Below, one piece after another: positions 47,550-59,238 of a stretch of DNA of 64,000 nt; within the stretch, counting starts at the first letter, position 1; each line of letters begins with the position of its first letter. Source of the DNA: Chamaecrista fasciculata (Eukaryota; Streptophyta; Magnoliopsida; Fabales; Fabaceae); the NCBI GenBank assembly GCA_003254925.1, contig QANZ01013726.1, forward strand, positions 73,842-137,841. The letters are read 5' to 3'. A program made the position numbers and the translations under genes. The notes beneath the pieces were generated by a model. That model saw only the letters and a list, made by a program, of their open reading frames with translations. It searched no databases and was not told where the DNA came from.

Positions 47550-49376
47550 TATATTACTTCTTCTTCTTCAACTCAATTCACGATATCCAATAATACCAAT
47601 TCCGATCCCGCCAATATCACTTCCAATATTATGCTACTATACTCCAGTGTCACGGTTTCTTTTCCCTAACTTCTTATGGTTTAATTTGCCGTTACGGATT
47701 TTGGATTCAGTTGGGCCGTTGATAAGCCGTTGAAGGAAACAACCTACCAATTACCATACCAATCTCTGATCAGTCTTCATCCCCTTTATTGATATTTAGA
47801 TGGTGTTTGGATTTTATTTTATCTAACTCATGATATCGATCAGTCTTAGTGAGTAATTAAGCTTAATTTTAAAGTTCAATTTTAATTTTATATATTTGGT
47901 ATTTTATCCTTGAAAATAAATAGCGGCCGGTAATACTACTATATGGGATATATATGCATGAAGTCATGAACTATGAACAACTAGTACTGCATCAACTACA
48001 TTTGACATTTCAATCATTCTTTGTCGAACACTATAGATAGATTATTAAGGTTGGCGTTACCGTCATTCTTCAATTATACATCAATGGTATTGACATATAT
48101 ATATATATATACTTTTAAGAATAAACAATGTTTTCCCTTATATACCAGTCCAATATAAATATTTATATGTGGTTTCAGACGAGATAAAACGAGTACTAAT
48201 ATATAAAACAGAGGCATATATATATATAGCGAGTCTTACATTAATGTACAATGCCAAGCCTCTTTCAGAGATATCATTAAATTCAATGGACTGTGGAAGT
48301 ATACTTTCTTTCCACCATTATCGATCCTCGTTGTTTTGATTAGTATGGATTGAATTGAAGAATCTTAAAACATAGGCATATATATAGCGAGTCTTAGCAC
48401 AGCTCAGCCATTTGACCAACAAAACTTGCAAGATTCAAATATAACAAAATAAGAAGACCTCATGTTAAAGTTCTGAGTATGTAATGTAACCACCATATTC
48501 CCTTCTAAAAAAAATTGGGAACAAAATTGATAATTAATATAAAGTTTGGGAACAAAATTAGTAGTTTTGCCTTTAAAAATGCTACCTTCAGTTTGCAATA
48601 GAATCTTAAATTTATGATTAGATAATAGATTAATTATTTGGTCCTTCAAAGAAGGCAAACTTTTCAATTTAATCCCTCAAAGATAAAATTATAAGATTTA
48701 ATCTCTGCAAGATGCAACTATAATTAATTTGGAACTTGAGAAAGATGTATGTGTACTTTTTAAAGGCGCATTAATTCCTTTGTAATGTTTTCAGTCACTT
48801 GGACTTAATTATATGTTAATTTGTCAATGCAAATTTAGTGATGTCTTGACTCAAGCATGCATCCTCTTCCAGCAAATAGTAAGAGTCAGAGCAAGAGGCA
48901 TAGAAAGGAAAATAATATGCCAGATTCAACTTTGATTATATATATATAGATGCTAGTACTAAACAAATTAGAAATAGAATGGTAGGAAAAAAAAATTAGC
49001 TTTTTTCTTTTAAAATAGTCCCCCAAGAGTTTAATAATATCAAATGTAACTTAATGTTGTAAAGAAAGCCTAGCTAGTTCCTACACGTAAAAAGCATCAT
49101 GCAACACAAAACATCAGTAGCTGGCAATAAAAAGCCCAAAAAGACAGAGTTCATTATATTATTGATTATTCATATGTATACATGGTAAAAACATATAGAA
49201 AGAAATATCACAGTACAGATCCTCTCTGCTGTCCATATTTTGATATCATTTTGAAGTACACATAGCTTCCTTTGATTGCAAGAACAATTGACTCATATCT
49301 TTATACATACTTGCAATGCAATTAGAAGAGAAGGTAATTAAAGAATGGACACATTGTGATTTGAAAGGAATGTATT

Positions 49377-50287
49377 CTAATTTTTCTTGGTGTGTTTGTC
49401 GAATACGTAAATGCCACAATATATCATGGTTATGACAATTACAGATATGGAAACAACACACAATGCGAGTGTTTGTTTCTGTTCTCGTCTTTCCAAATTG
49501 TGTTCATTCTGCAGTTCAGCGTCATACTCTTCAATTCTATTGCGCGTCAAATTCAACAGGCTCTCAATCTCCAGTGCCTCTGCAGCCTGAAACAAATTAA
49601 ACAATCACACAAAATTAATTCAAGATTCATATAACTATAGAAAAGAGTTAAATTAAAGATATATATACGTACGTGCATCAAATCTTGGAGCGTGTCGCGA
49701 GTAGGGGCATAAGTGGCGATGAATTCAGAATCGAGGACATTGAGTGTATCTTGATCAGATTCAACATAAGACTTATAACGATATCTGCAGTATTCCATAA
49801 CGAGATCGATTGTAACAATATCCACATTTTCTATCGGAAGAATAAGATCCTTGTTATCATTTGTTTCAGTAATACTATTAGTATCACTGTCACTATCACT
49901 ATGAGCAGTATTAGTATGAATATGATTATGAAGGAAGGATCTTAAAAAGCCTGATTGTGCCACGAACGCCTCCTCTATCTCCATTATTGTCTCTCCATCG
50001 CTGCTTCTCCAATAATACCGCTTCTTCCCCATCCTCGCCGGTGCCAATGATGATGGCCCTGCCGCCGATGATGATGGCGGCGCCGCCGGCCATGATGGTA
50101 CCGGAGGCGATGATGATGGTGTCGGCGGCTGTGATATTAGCTCGGGAAATGGCAATGATGGCGTCTCCGGCGGTGATGATGGTGCGGGAGGAGGCAATGA
50201 TGGCGTCTCCGGCAGTGATGATGGCGCTGGCGCCGGCGCCGGCGATGATGCTGTCTCCGGCGGCGATGATGGCGTCGACGTCGACAT
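49377..50287 (-). CDS. SKP1-like protein with Pro-rich N-terminus and membrane helix (copy 6)
   Basis: Exons 50287-49673 and 49586-49377, phase 0, give 274 residues. Residues 1-85 are a Pro/Ser/Ala tract with repeated SSPPETPSLP-like units. Then comes the POZ/Skp1 fold: KKRYYWRSSDGETIMEIEE, VAQSGFLRSFL, a Ser/Asp-rich loop (SDSDSDTNS), LPIENVDIVTIDLVMEYC and TRDTLQDLMH. Exon 2 gives AAEALEIESLLNLTRNRIEE, YDAELQNEHNLERREQ, then hydrophobic LALCVVSISVIVITMIYCGIY and a short tail DKHTKKN. Start: the ATG at 50287 follows TTCTTCTTCAATG-type leader sequence and matches the MSTS start of other copies; an ATG at 50326 would add 13 residues. It is the longest and most intact member. Donor CAC|GTACGT. 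Confidence 0.78.
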
Positions 50288-50499
50288 TACTTCTTCTTCA
50301 ATGTAATTAACGATCCAATATACCAATTCGCTTCTGTCACTTCCAGTATGCTATTAGCTATTATATATATATATTATAATATATACTATACTCCCAGTGA
50401 CCGGTTTTTTTTTGCCTAACTACTTATCGTTTAATTTGCCGTTACGGATTTTGGATTCAGTTGGGCCGTTGGTGAGCCGTTCAAGTATTCTGTTTTGAG

Positions 50500-52590
50500 T
50501 TTGTTTTTCTCACTACCTTTAATATGTTGTTGTATTAGCTTTATGCAGACAAATTTATACCTAAATAAAATAATATTATGACTGAACCCAACATAAATTT
50601 TATTTAAATTAATATATATATATATCTAATGTGTGAATTCCTTTTTCTCTATCCAAAAGAAATTTCTTTTTCTAAATTTTTTGTCACCATCAAAACCCAA
50701 GATAATGTAAGTTGGGGAACAGAGTCTGTGAAATTAATATAGTTTACTGCTTTGATTTTCTTCTATTTTAACGTACGTAAATAAAGCTTTAAGATCAATA
50801 TTTTTATCATGCTACGTAATGAGGATGTAATGAAAATCCAGCAATGTCTATAAATTATAACAAAATTAAAGCAGGTAATGGTCTAGCTAGCAGGTAATGG
50901 TGATATGCAGGCTTGAATGCTGGTATTTTATTAATGGGTTACTCTACGATGCAAAGTGGGATATTTATGCAATTAGTGATGTGGCTCCTTATACACAATT
51001 ATAATTGGTTAAAAAAGTTATCTTTTTTAATTATTTTTTATTAAAACATTTTGAAACATTTAGGACCAATTTGAACATTTTGAAACATTTAGGACCAATT
51101 TGAACATTTTGAAACATAATGGACCAAAATGAAACAATTTACTAATATTTAGGACCAAAAAGAAATATTTTGATAACATTTATGACCAATTTGAATATTT
51201 TGAAACATAATGGACCAAAATGAACATTAAGGCATACATTTAGGACCAAAATAACCTTTGACCTAATTTTAATAAAACTTTGGTCCTTGAATTATATTAT
51301 ACAGTGATAAATTCTGTTTTGGTCCTCAATTTTTTTTTTCATTTTATTTTGGTTCTCAAGATTTTTTATTCTTTCTACTTTTAAAAAAAATATATATAAT
51401 TTCATGTGATTTCTTCTGTTATTGTTTGACATAGACAATTGAAACATAGGATTTCTCCATTATATACATCATACATGTTCTAATAATTAATGAGTTGATA
51501 GAGATAAAAAAAAATGTTCCTCTTAAGTAATTATAAACTGAAGATAAATTTTTAATTGATTTTTTTTTCTAAGACATAGGATTTTTTTCTAAGACATATG
51601 ATACATATAGCTAAGAAAAAAATCATTTATCTCAATTGTCTAGCGCGCTTAGAGATAGTGATAGAAATTAAATGAAGTTATATTTTAAACTAACAATAAA
51701 AAACATTAAAATCCAAGACAAAACCAAAGGAAAAAACCACCATCGTAGATCAAAATAACGTTTTGACCTAAATGATATTACGAGGTAGTTTACTACTTTG
51801 CTTTTGTTCTATTTTAACGTAAATAATAAAGCTATAAGCCAATGTTTTTGTAATGCTACCTAAGGATGGTAAAATGAAATCAACCTTAATTATAACTTTT
51901 TTTTTTTTTGGTGAAAACCTTCTAACATATTTTCACAACTAGCTGTTACCTCCTTATATATTGCTTCCTTCACATCTAGTGAAGATAATTATCACTTCAT
52001 TAGTAGCATGTATGTATGGTTTTAGCGTCACGGCAAACAGCTTTTTTACTGTAAAAATAGATTTTAATATGATCCTAATTTAATTTAATCTATTCCAACC
52101 AGGCCATAAATTACTGTAAATTTGTAATTTGAAACTTGAGAAAGATATATGCGTAATTTTTAAAGGCGCATTCCTTTGTAATGTTTTTAGTCACTTGGAC
52201 TTGATTATGTGTTTGTTAATGCAAATTCAGTGATGTCTTGACTCTTGAAAAATGATTTAAGCATGCATCGTCTTCCAGAGCAAATTCTAAGAGTCAGAGC
52301 AAGAGGTAGAGAAAGGAGAAAAATATGCCAGATTTAACTTTAGTTATATATATGTGTATGCAAGTGCTAAACAAATTAGAAATAGACCCGTATAAAAAAA
52401 AAAGATTAGCTTTTTTCTTTTAAAGAGTCCATGAGTTAAAGAATATCAAACGTGAAAAGCATCATGGTAAAAATTGATTATTGATATGTATACATGGTAA
52501 AAATACATGGGAAGAAATATCACAGATCCTCTACTCTATATTTTGATGATATCATTTTGAAGTCCACAACTTCCTTTGATTGCAAGAACC
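50500..52590. other. Decayed array unit without a whole gene
   Basis: 50640-50830 matches the 3' UTR region of the small plus-strand gene (CATCAAAACCCAAGATAAT). 51770-52330 matches other array spacers. 51045-51260 holds a family B TIR right end with the word GGACCAATTTGAACATTTTG repeated. No coding region is visible. Confidence 0.5.
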
Positions 52591-52591
52591 A

Positions 52592-52690
52592 TTAGGTAAG
52601 GGAAGAACAAGATGAACGGTACCATTAGGATTAGCAACAGAAATAGTATTAGTATTATTATGAAGCTGGGATCTTATAAACCCTGATTCT
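52592..52690 (-). pseudogene. SKP1-like exon fragment
   Basis: On the minus strand it reads TESGFIRSQLHNNTNT then VHLVLPLP, matching the ESGLIRSHLHNN and following loop of the other copies. The start, the rest of the exon and exon 2 are absent. It is the last trace of the array on this side. Confidence 0.75.
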
Positions 52691-53600
52691 GTTTTCAGTT
52701 TTTCTCACTACTTCTAATATGTTGTTGTATTAGCAGCTTCATGCAAACAAATTTATAAATCAGTGATCGAATTTGTAACATGAAATTGTCCAAATCTATA
52801 TACCTAAATAAAATAACATTATGACTGAACCCATACATCTCCTAATAAATAGGTTGATAGAGACAAAAAGAAAAAGTCAAAGTGTATGTTTGGTCTATTA
52901 ATTTTTGTTCAGATCTCAATTTGGTCTCATAAATTTTTTTAGTTGTCCAACTTATAAAGATAATGATAAAAATTAAATAGTCATGTTCTAAACTAACGAT
53001 AAATAAATAAAAAAATTTAAAAACCAAGACAAAGCAAAGAAAAACAAGATTCACTATCAAAGATCAAAATAACGTTTTGACCTTAAACTTTTACGAGGTA
53101 AGTTTGACTTGAATCTTGTATAAGACATGTACATTTTAAAGGCTCATTCATTTGTAATGTTTTCAGTCACTTGGTCATGTACTCATGTGTTTGTCAATGC
53201 AAATTTATAGTGATGTCTTGAAAAATCACTTAATTAGGCTTCGACCTCCAGCAAATTCTGCGAGTCAGAGCATATATGCAAGAGGCGGAGAAAAGGCGAA
53301 TAATATGTTTTCAGTCACTTAAAGATTTCACCATTTACAGCTCAAAACATAAAACTTGGAACCTGAGAATTTGATTTATTATACATAATTTAATTTTCAG
53401 ATCATTATTTATGCTTTTTTTTAACTATGTATACATACATTGATAAATAATTTGGCTGATTATTGGTTACATGCGCATATTATCATCAACGACATGTACT
53501 CATACAATTAAAATAATAGACAAACTAGCCGGACCTGGAGAATTTTAATTTAAGCCACTAAACAAAAATAAAGGTCATTCATGCACTTAAAAGGCTCCTT
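52691..53600. other. Array edge and HPR1 3' flank
   Basis: Up to about 53350 the sequence resembles array spacers (TTTCAGTCACTTGG, GCAAATTCTGCGAGTCAGAG). Beyond that it is AT-rich 3' flank of the reductase gene. No gene is seen. Confidence 0.45.
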
Positions 53601-53616
53601 CATGGCAACTGTAGAA

Positions 53617-56600
53617 CTATAGCTTTGAAACTGGCAGACCTGGATCATACAGTCGAAATAAAACAAATGTTAATATAGTTTAAAATATTGAGTGTAATAG
53701 GGTTATAGTTTAAATTGTAGCAGCGTATTATCAAGTGTGTAATAGGGTTATAGTTTTTTGACTTTTTTCTTTACAATAAAATTGATAGAGTAAACATTAC
53801 CAAAAAAAAAATTGATAGAGTAAAGTGTTACAATTCCAAGTGTAAAAGAATGTAATGAATGGGTTAGATTTTGTAGGAAGAGGGTAAAGTGTATTTTCTC
53901 CTCAAATAAAATCAAGGCAAAAGTCCTACTTTGGTCCCTCATATTTGCTCAAAATTCTGTTTTGGCTCCTCAAGTTTTTTTTGTTTTGTTTTGGTCCCTC
54001 GTGTTTGCTTTAAATTCCATTTTGGTCCCTCAAGTTTTTTTCGTTCTGTTTTGGTCCTTCAAGTTTCTAAAAAGTTCCATTGTTAGTCTCTGACTCTTTT
54101 CCATCCACATTTTTTGTTAAAAAAGGGAAAAAAAAAAACTAACTTTCATCTCCCAACAAAAGAGTAGGACCTTAATACAAAAGAGAAAAATTGTTGGGAG
54201 ATGAAAGTTAGTTTTTTCCATTTTTTTAACGGAAAAAGTGGATGGAAAGGAGTCAGGGACTAACGGTGGGACTTTTTGGAAACTTGAGGGACTAAAACGA
54301 AACTTTGAGCAAATATGAGATCAAAACGGAACGAAAAAAACTTGAGGAACCAAAACGGAACCTTGAGCAAACATGGCGGACCAAAACGGAACGAAAAAAA
54401 CTTGAGGGACCAAAACAGAACTTTGAGCAGACATGAGGGACCAAAATAGCACTTTGGCCTAAAATTAAAGGATATTTGTATATTGAATATTTGGATAATT
54501 AAAAAGTATTGAAGATGATAACATAGATAATGACTTACCCAAGGCTTTTGCATTAACAATGCTAGGAGATGCAGGTGGAGGTCGAGCATTCTCATTCAGG
54601 AATGGTTCCACTCTATTGGGATCTGACCAAACTGGGTACCCTTTGATTTTCCCCTGAATTTATTAGTAAAACATAGACAACATCATCAGATTCTCTTAAT
54701 TAGCTAGATTAGTGAATAATTAAGATTTATTAATTAGATGGAGAGGAGGCATACTAGGACATTTAGAGCAGCCAATGTTGCCATTCCCTCACGGGTCCAC
54801 TGCAAAACACGTATGCATTAAAATAAAACTCAATTCTATTGCTGTAATCATTTATGTGAATTCTAAGGTTTATATCAGGATTAACCTTGGAAGCAGATGC
54901 GATGTGAGGCACCACAATAGCATTCTTCATCTCTGAAAGCCCAGGCTTCATGAAGGGCTCATCCTAATTATTAGCAAAATCGAATTTAGTCAATTAGTGG
55001 TAGTTTAGCTAATTAACGAAATTATTTCATATATTTCTATTAAGATTACCTCAAACACATCAAGGCCTACTCGAAACATTGGGTTCTGTCTTAAATGCTC
55101 CACAAGTGCAACTTCATCAACAACAGGCCCTCTACTACAGTTTATAAGGATTGCTTCCTGTAAAAAGCCAAAATTAAATGCCATCATCAATCATCACTAA
55201 CACACACTAAACAATAATCACTAATCAGATAGCACTCAATAATTGTGACTTTACCTTCTTCATCTTGGCAAGTCTTTCTTTGTTCACCAGATGATACGTG
55301 GTTTTGTCCAACACAGGATGAAGACTAATCTACAAAAAAGCACCAACCCATATTTATATATAGATATTCATATATATAATATGACAGACACAAACTACTA
55401 TTTCATTAACAACAATAAGGCATTTTTGTGACTTCTTACAACATCAGCCTGCTGGAGGACCTCGTCCATGCTTGATGCTCTTTTCCAAGTCACTGGTGTT
55501 TCACCACTTGCTTTCAAGAATTCAGCGTAAGCTGCATGGAACAGAGGAAAAAAAATAAAATAGGACCATCATTAATTTTCCATAATTATTTAATCTTGGT
55601 TAGCTAATAATGGTGTTACATGTTCTGAAACATACCTGTGACGAACTTCTCAAGGCGTGTGGCCTGGTACAGATCGAAGTAAATTAGGTTCATCTTGAAC
55701 CCTTCAACCTGATACACAGATATAATATGACAATTATTAGCGAAGTGAACCTATATATATATATATAGTGGGATTTAGAGACATTTATATTGAAAAGTAC
55801 CATCATTCTTGCATAAGCAGACCCAATCCTACCAGCTCCAATAACACCAACTGTCTGTCCTTTCAGCAAGTTCCCAACAAATCTATCAGATAAAAACCAG
55901 ACCAAAGTAGTCATTTTAGACATCACACGACAGTATATGTTAACAAAGAGAGAAGAATTATATTGGCCAAATTGAATAAAAACCCCCCTGAACTTCTGAT
56001 TTTTTACATATAAACCTTTTTGTTAAATTTTTCATTGAAAAATTCAAGAAAACTTTATTTCTTTGGCCATGATTAATTAAAATAATAATTAATGTTAAAT
56101 ATAAATCACTGAAAAATACTCAAATATAACAAGAATTATAAAGTTATAAGAAAAATGATTTTTTTTAATGAATATATCTTAACAAAATGAGCTTTTTGCA
56201 CAAAATCAAAAGTTCGGGAGGGTGGTTTTGTGTATTTTAGCCAATTATGGATAAATTGATAAATTAATATATGAATGTTACATACAGATGAGGTAGCCAT
56301 CCATCATATAATCCTTTCCTCATGAACTCATCTGCCTCTACAATCCTTCTAGCAGCTGCAAGAGAAAGTGAAGCTGCCAGCTCTGCTGTTGTCTCTGTCA
56401 GCACTCCCTACCAAATAAGCATTTTTTAATCAATATTTGGGTTTGGTGTATGAGATGTTGATATATATTATGACATAATAAAATAAGTAATGTGAAGTGT
56501 ACTATTATGTTGTATTTATAAACTCACAGGAGTGTTTCCAACAGCAACACCATACTTGTTTGCAGCATTAACATCCACATTGTTATATCCAACTGCCATG

Positions 56601-57199
56601 TTACTGAAAGCTTTCCCTCCTGCTCTGCTCAATGCAGAGAACAACTCTTCTCCCCAGTCTTCTGTCAGCTGCAATTCATGTTATTAGGTCAACTTAGTGA
56701 TTATATTTGGTACCATAACAATTTTTGAAGTTGCAAAATTGATCCTTTAACTTGTTAACTTTTTTGCTAAAAATGGGGTTAGGTCTAGAAATTTTATAAA
56801 TTGAGCTGCTATTAATGAATCACACGAAAGAATTCATATAACATAATTACCAATTACACTATTGTGAGAGCTTACCTGGCCTATGACCCCATCGCACTTA
56901 TTACCAATTAAAGCAATGATATCTTCAACTGATAGAATGGTTTTCTTCTCGGTACATATCTGAGACAGAACAAAAGAGATAAATTTGTGGTCATGAAGGA
57001 AGAAATGGTTGAATCACATATCAGAAAAAGGGTAAAAAAGAAAGAAGAAGATGATGATGATGGTGGTGGATATAACTTCAAGACGACAATCTTGTTGAAT
57101 GAGAAGTTGGATCCAGCGAGTTCCAGGCATGGGTTTTGTGCTAATAACTCTGTATTTTCCATTGGGGTTGTAGACTTGAATGGAGAGTGGGTTGGCCAT
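53617..57199 (-). CDS. HPR1: Peroxisomal NADH-dependent hydroxypyruvate reductase
   Basis: Thirteen exons on the minus strand: 57199-57077, 56959-56876, 56668-56528, 56407-56286, 55882-55801, 55708-55636, 55531-55440, 55329-55255, 55157-55050, 54963-54886, 54799-54755, 54653-54539, 53639-53617. Junctions are GT-AG and phases agree; the product is 386 residues, the same as Arabidopsis HPR1 as I remember it. It belongs to the D-2-hydroxyacid dehydrogenases: GxGxxG at 172-177 (GVIGAGRIGSAYAR), catalytic Arg273 (INCSRGPVVDE), a Glu in DVFEDEP (300-302) and His320 (VVPHIASAS). It reduces hydroxypyruvate to glycerate in photorespiration. The C-terminus SKL is a type 1 peroxisomal signal and lies on the last, 7-residue exon. 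The intron before it (54538-53640) holds a TIR element. Pumpkin HPR is known to lose its SKL by alternative splicing near this point. Confidence 0.95.
53915..54460. mobile_element. TIR element (family G), in the last HPR1 intron
   Basis: Left AGGCAAAAGTCCTACTTTGG and right CCAAAATAGCACTTTGGCCT are inverted relatives. Both arms contain several TTTTGGTCCCTCAAGTTT-like words, and an inner palindrome is centred near 54150. The element lies wholly within the intron between exons 12 and 13. A left-end fragment of this family occurs at about 34220. Confidence 0.7.
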
Positions 57200-57439
57200 G
57201 ATGATGATGAACCCAAAAGCTCTTACTTAGAAGATGAAACTGGAAAGAGCATGTTGGAATTTGGGTCACTACTATTTGAACCATAGAAACTTGATGGTGG
57301 GGTGTGGAGGGATAGAACATGACGTGGTGATTTCTACCAATAAGATTGGTCCATGTGGAGGAAGACTGAGTTTTGATTAGTTTGAGGGGTGATTGATTTG
57401 GTAAACAGAGAGGGTGGTGTAATTGTTTTGTCTTGGGTG

Positions 57440-57610
57440 TAGCAGTAGAGGATTGGGTCTCTTGAGATAATACCATATATGAGCCTCTCGTTGGGTCATG
57501 GGTATAAAAGATAATGGATAACATGAACTAGAGGCTGCGTTCCTCTCATTTTGGAATGGGTAATAAAGGATAACGGATAACACGAACTAGAGGCAGCCTC
57601 ACCTCTATTT
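57440..57610 (-). promoter_or_regulatory. HPR1 upstream region with duplicated GATAA-rich box
   Basis: A 43-base box with GGATAACATGAACTAGAGGC at 57503-57546 is repeated, diverged, at 57563-57606 (GGATAACACGAACTAGAGGC), a 60-base period. Each carries two GATAA cores, resembling I-box light elements. A possible TATA element, ATATATGG on the minus strand, lies at about 57473-57480. If transcription starts near 57445, the leader includes an upstream ATG at 57284 whose frame overlaps the HPR1 start. Confidence 0.45.
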
Positions 57611-57837
57611 CTGCTTAATAAATAATAAACCTTGAACATGAGGCCAATAATGACTTGTTTTCTACTGCAAAACGCTAACCTGACTATATATGTGAATGTG
57701 AGAGTATTTTTGGGAAGGAACAAAAATGATGTAGAGTATGAATAAGGTATTATGTTTCTCATCTTTAGAGTCTAAAAAGAATATTTTCTCCATTCCAAAA
57801 TTCGGATTTGTGGGTTTTCAGTAATCAATAATTTGGG

Positions 57838-57952
57838 ACAAAAATAAAATATTTGTCAACATTTAAGATTAATGTCAATATTTTAAAATATAAAGGACTA
57901 AAATAAATATTATGCCATACATTTAGAACCAAAATGGCCCTTTAACCTAAAA
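57838..57952. mobile_element. TIR element family B, right-end fragment
   Basis: GGACTAAAATAAATATTATG, CATACATTTAGAACC and AAAATGGCCCTTTAACCT match the right arm of the element at 8867-9405. No left arm is seen upstream. Confidence 0.55.
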
Positions 57953-58639
57953 ATTAAGTTAAAATAGGAAAAGTAATAAGTTTGAGTCAATATGTTTGGC
58001 AATCGACTAATGAGTAAGAGTGTCAATAGGAGTCTAATCTAGTAAGTTCTAACTCACAAAAAATAATGAGTTTAATTAGTAAAATCTTGATTGGTCTGGT
58101 ATAATTTGACTCTCTTAATCCATAGTTGATGGTAAGCAAACTAAATCTCGAATTAATAAATTCACTCATCAATCTATCATTTTTTTTTGTTGGGTTTATA
58201 AAATTTAGATGAGTTGGGCTCGACCTATCATTTTTTAATTAGCAAAGAAATTAACATTACCAAAAATAAAATTGTTTAAAATTTAATATGTTATTTTGTA
58301 ATTATATAATATTGTAGTAGTGACATTTAATGCTTCTAAAGTAAGATTATATAATACATATAGTGTTATTGATCTGTTTAAATTAAAAACAAAATAAATT
58401 TTAGAGAATTAAAAAATGTAGTAGTCAGATAGCTAACCTAGCTCATCAAGGTTCTGGAGAATTTTGATTTATAAAAGAAAATATAATTCACGTGAATCAA
58501 CTTATATAAATTGTAATTCAAGATGAATTTTGAAATAGCTCACTTTGACGTGAGCAAACACAAGTCAAGATAGGTGAGACCAATTAATTAGAGAAGTTTG
58601 ACTTGGCCTTATCTGTAACAACTTAACACATAATGAAAT
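57953..58639. other. Intergenic AT-rich DNA
   Basis: No gene, RNA or repeat with clear ends is seen. Words such as GAGTTTAATTAGTAAAATC recur loosely. Confidence 0.4.
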
Positions 58640-58654
58640 AACAAGCTAATGACT

Positions 58655-59238
58655 TTTTTTTTTATCTTTGCTAGGGTTTTCTTTATGAGCGTCGTTTGGA
58701 GGGCCTCCCCCTTCTTTTCTTGTTTTTCTCCTTCTCTATGTAGGGGTTTTTCTCCCCTTCTTTTTGAAGGCTTCCCTCTCCCTTGTAGTGGGAGTGTTTT
58801 TGTCTTTAAAACCGGCTTAAATACCACAGATATGCTTCCTAAATTTCTTCTCAAAGGTTGTATGATGGTGAAGAACGGATCTTCTGAGAGGCTTTCTTGA
58901 TCTGGCAAAATATTTGGAGATCAGCGAAGGAGATGGAGATCGGACTGCTTACAAGTGAAGATCTGGTGTCTGGTTTGTGTCTTTTTTTATATGTATTTTG
59001 TCAGTGTGTTCTTCTCCTTTTAGTGTAGTTTGGGGTTGATCTGTTGTATTTTTGTCCTCCCCTTGTGTGTTGCTTGAAGTTTGGTTTCTCTTCTCTTCTA
59101 TGGGATGTATGGCTTGGGAGTTGAGGGCTATTTGTATTGAGATCTCTTTGTCCCTCGGCGGATTCCCGTCTTCCCTCCGTTTTTTTGAACGGGTTATATA
59201 CTCTTTCATGACTTGCAATGATTTGATTGAAAAAAAAA
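58655..59238 (+). mobile_element. Non-LTR retroposon with 15-bp target duplication
   Basis: AACAAGCTAATGACT at 58640-58654 is repeated exactly at 59239-59253. The insert ends in a run of A immediately before the second copy, so it arose by target-primed reverse transcription. The body is GC-richer than its surroundings (CTAGGGTTTTC near the start, GTTATATACTCTTTCATGAC near the end) and encodes no protein I recognise. It may be a 5'-truncated LINE or a retroposed transcript. Confidence 0.8.

Larger units (their letters stand above)
30050..53350. repeat. Degenerate tandem array of SKP1-like gene units
   Basis: Two sequence blocks recur with a few percent to larger divergence. Block 1 (GGGCTACAACTGCATC, ACACTATAGATAGATTTGACC, then TTTATATGTGGTTTCAGA) lies at about 30106-30480, 36801-37125, 43021-43365 and 47985-48240, with pieces elsewhere, and leads into the small plus-strand gene. 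Block 2 (AATGTTGTAAACAAAGCCTAG, then ATTATTCATATGTATACATGG) lies at about 32221-32520, 37620-37920, 40253-40545, 49057-49375 and partly 52440-52600, downstream of each minus-strand SKP1-like gene. Units are unequal in length and broken by deletions and element insertions. Confidence 0.85.

Noticed and set aside
49957-50310. Plus-strand frame rich in Met and Ala (AMMMVSAAV-like)
   Set aside because: It is the complement of the Pro/Ser-rich repeat of the SKP1-like gene on the minus strand.
58649-58900. Open frames on both strands inside the retroposon
   Set aside because: No recognisable protein; low-complexity CT/GA-rich composition explains the lack of stops.
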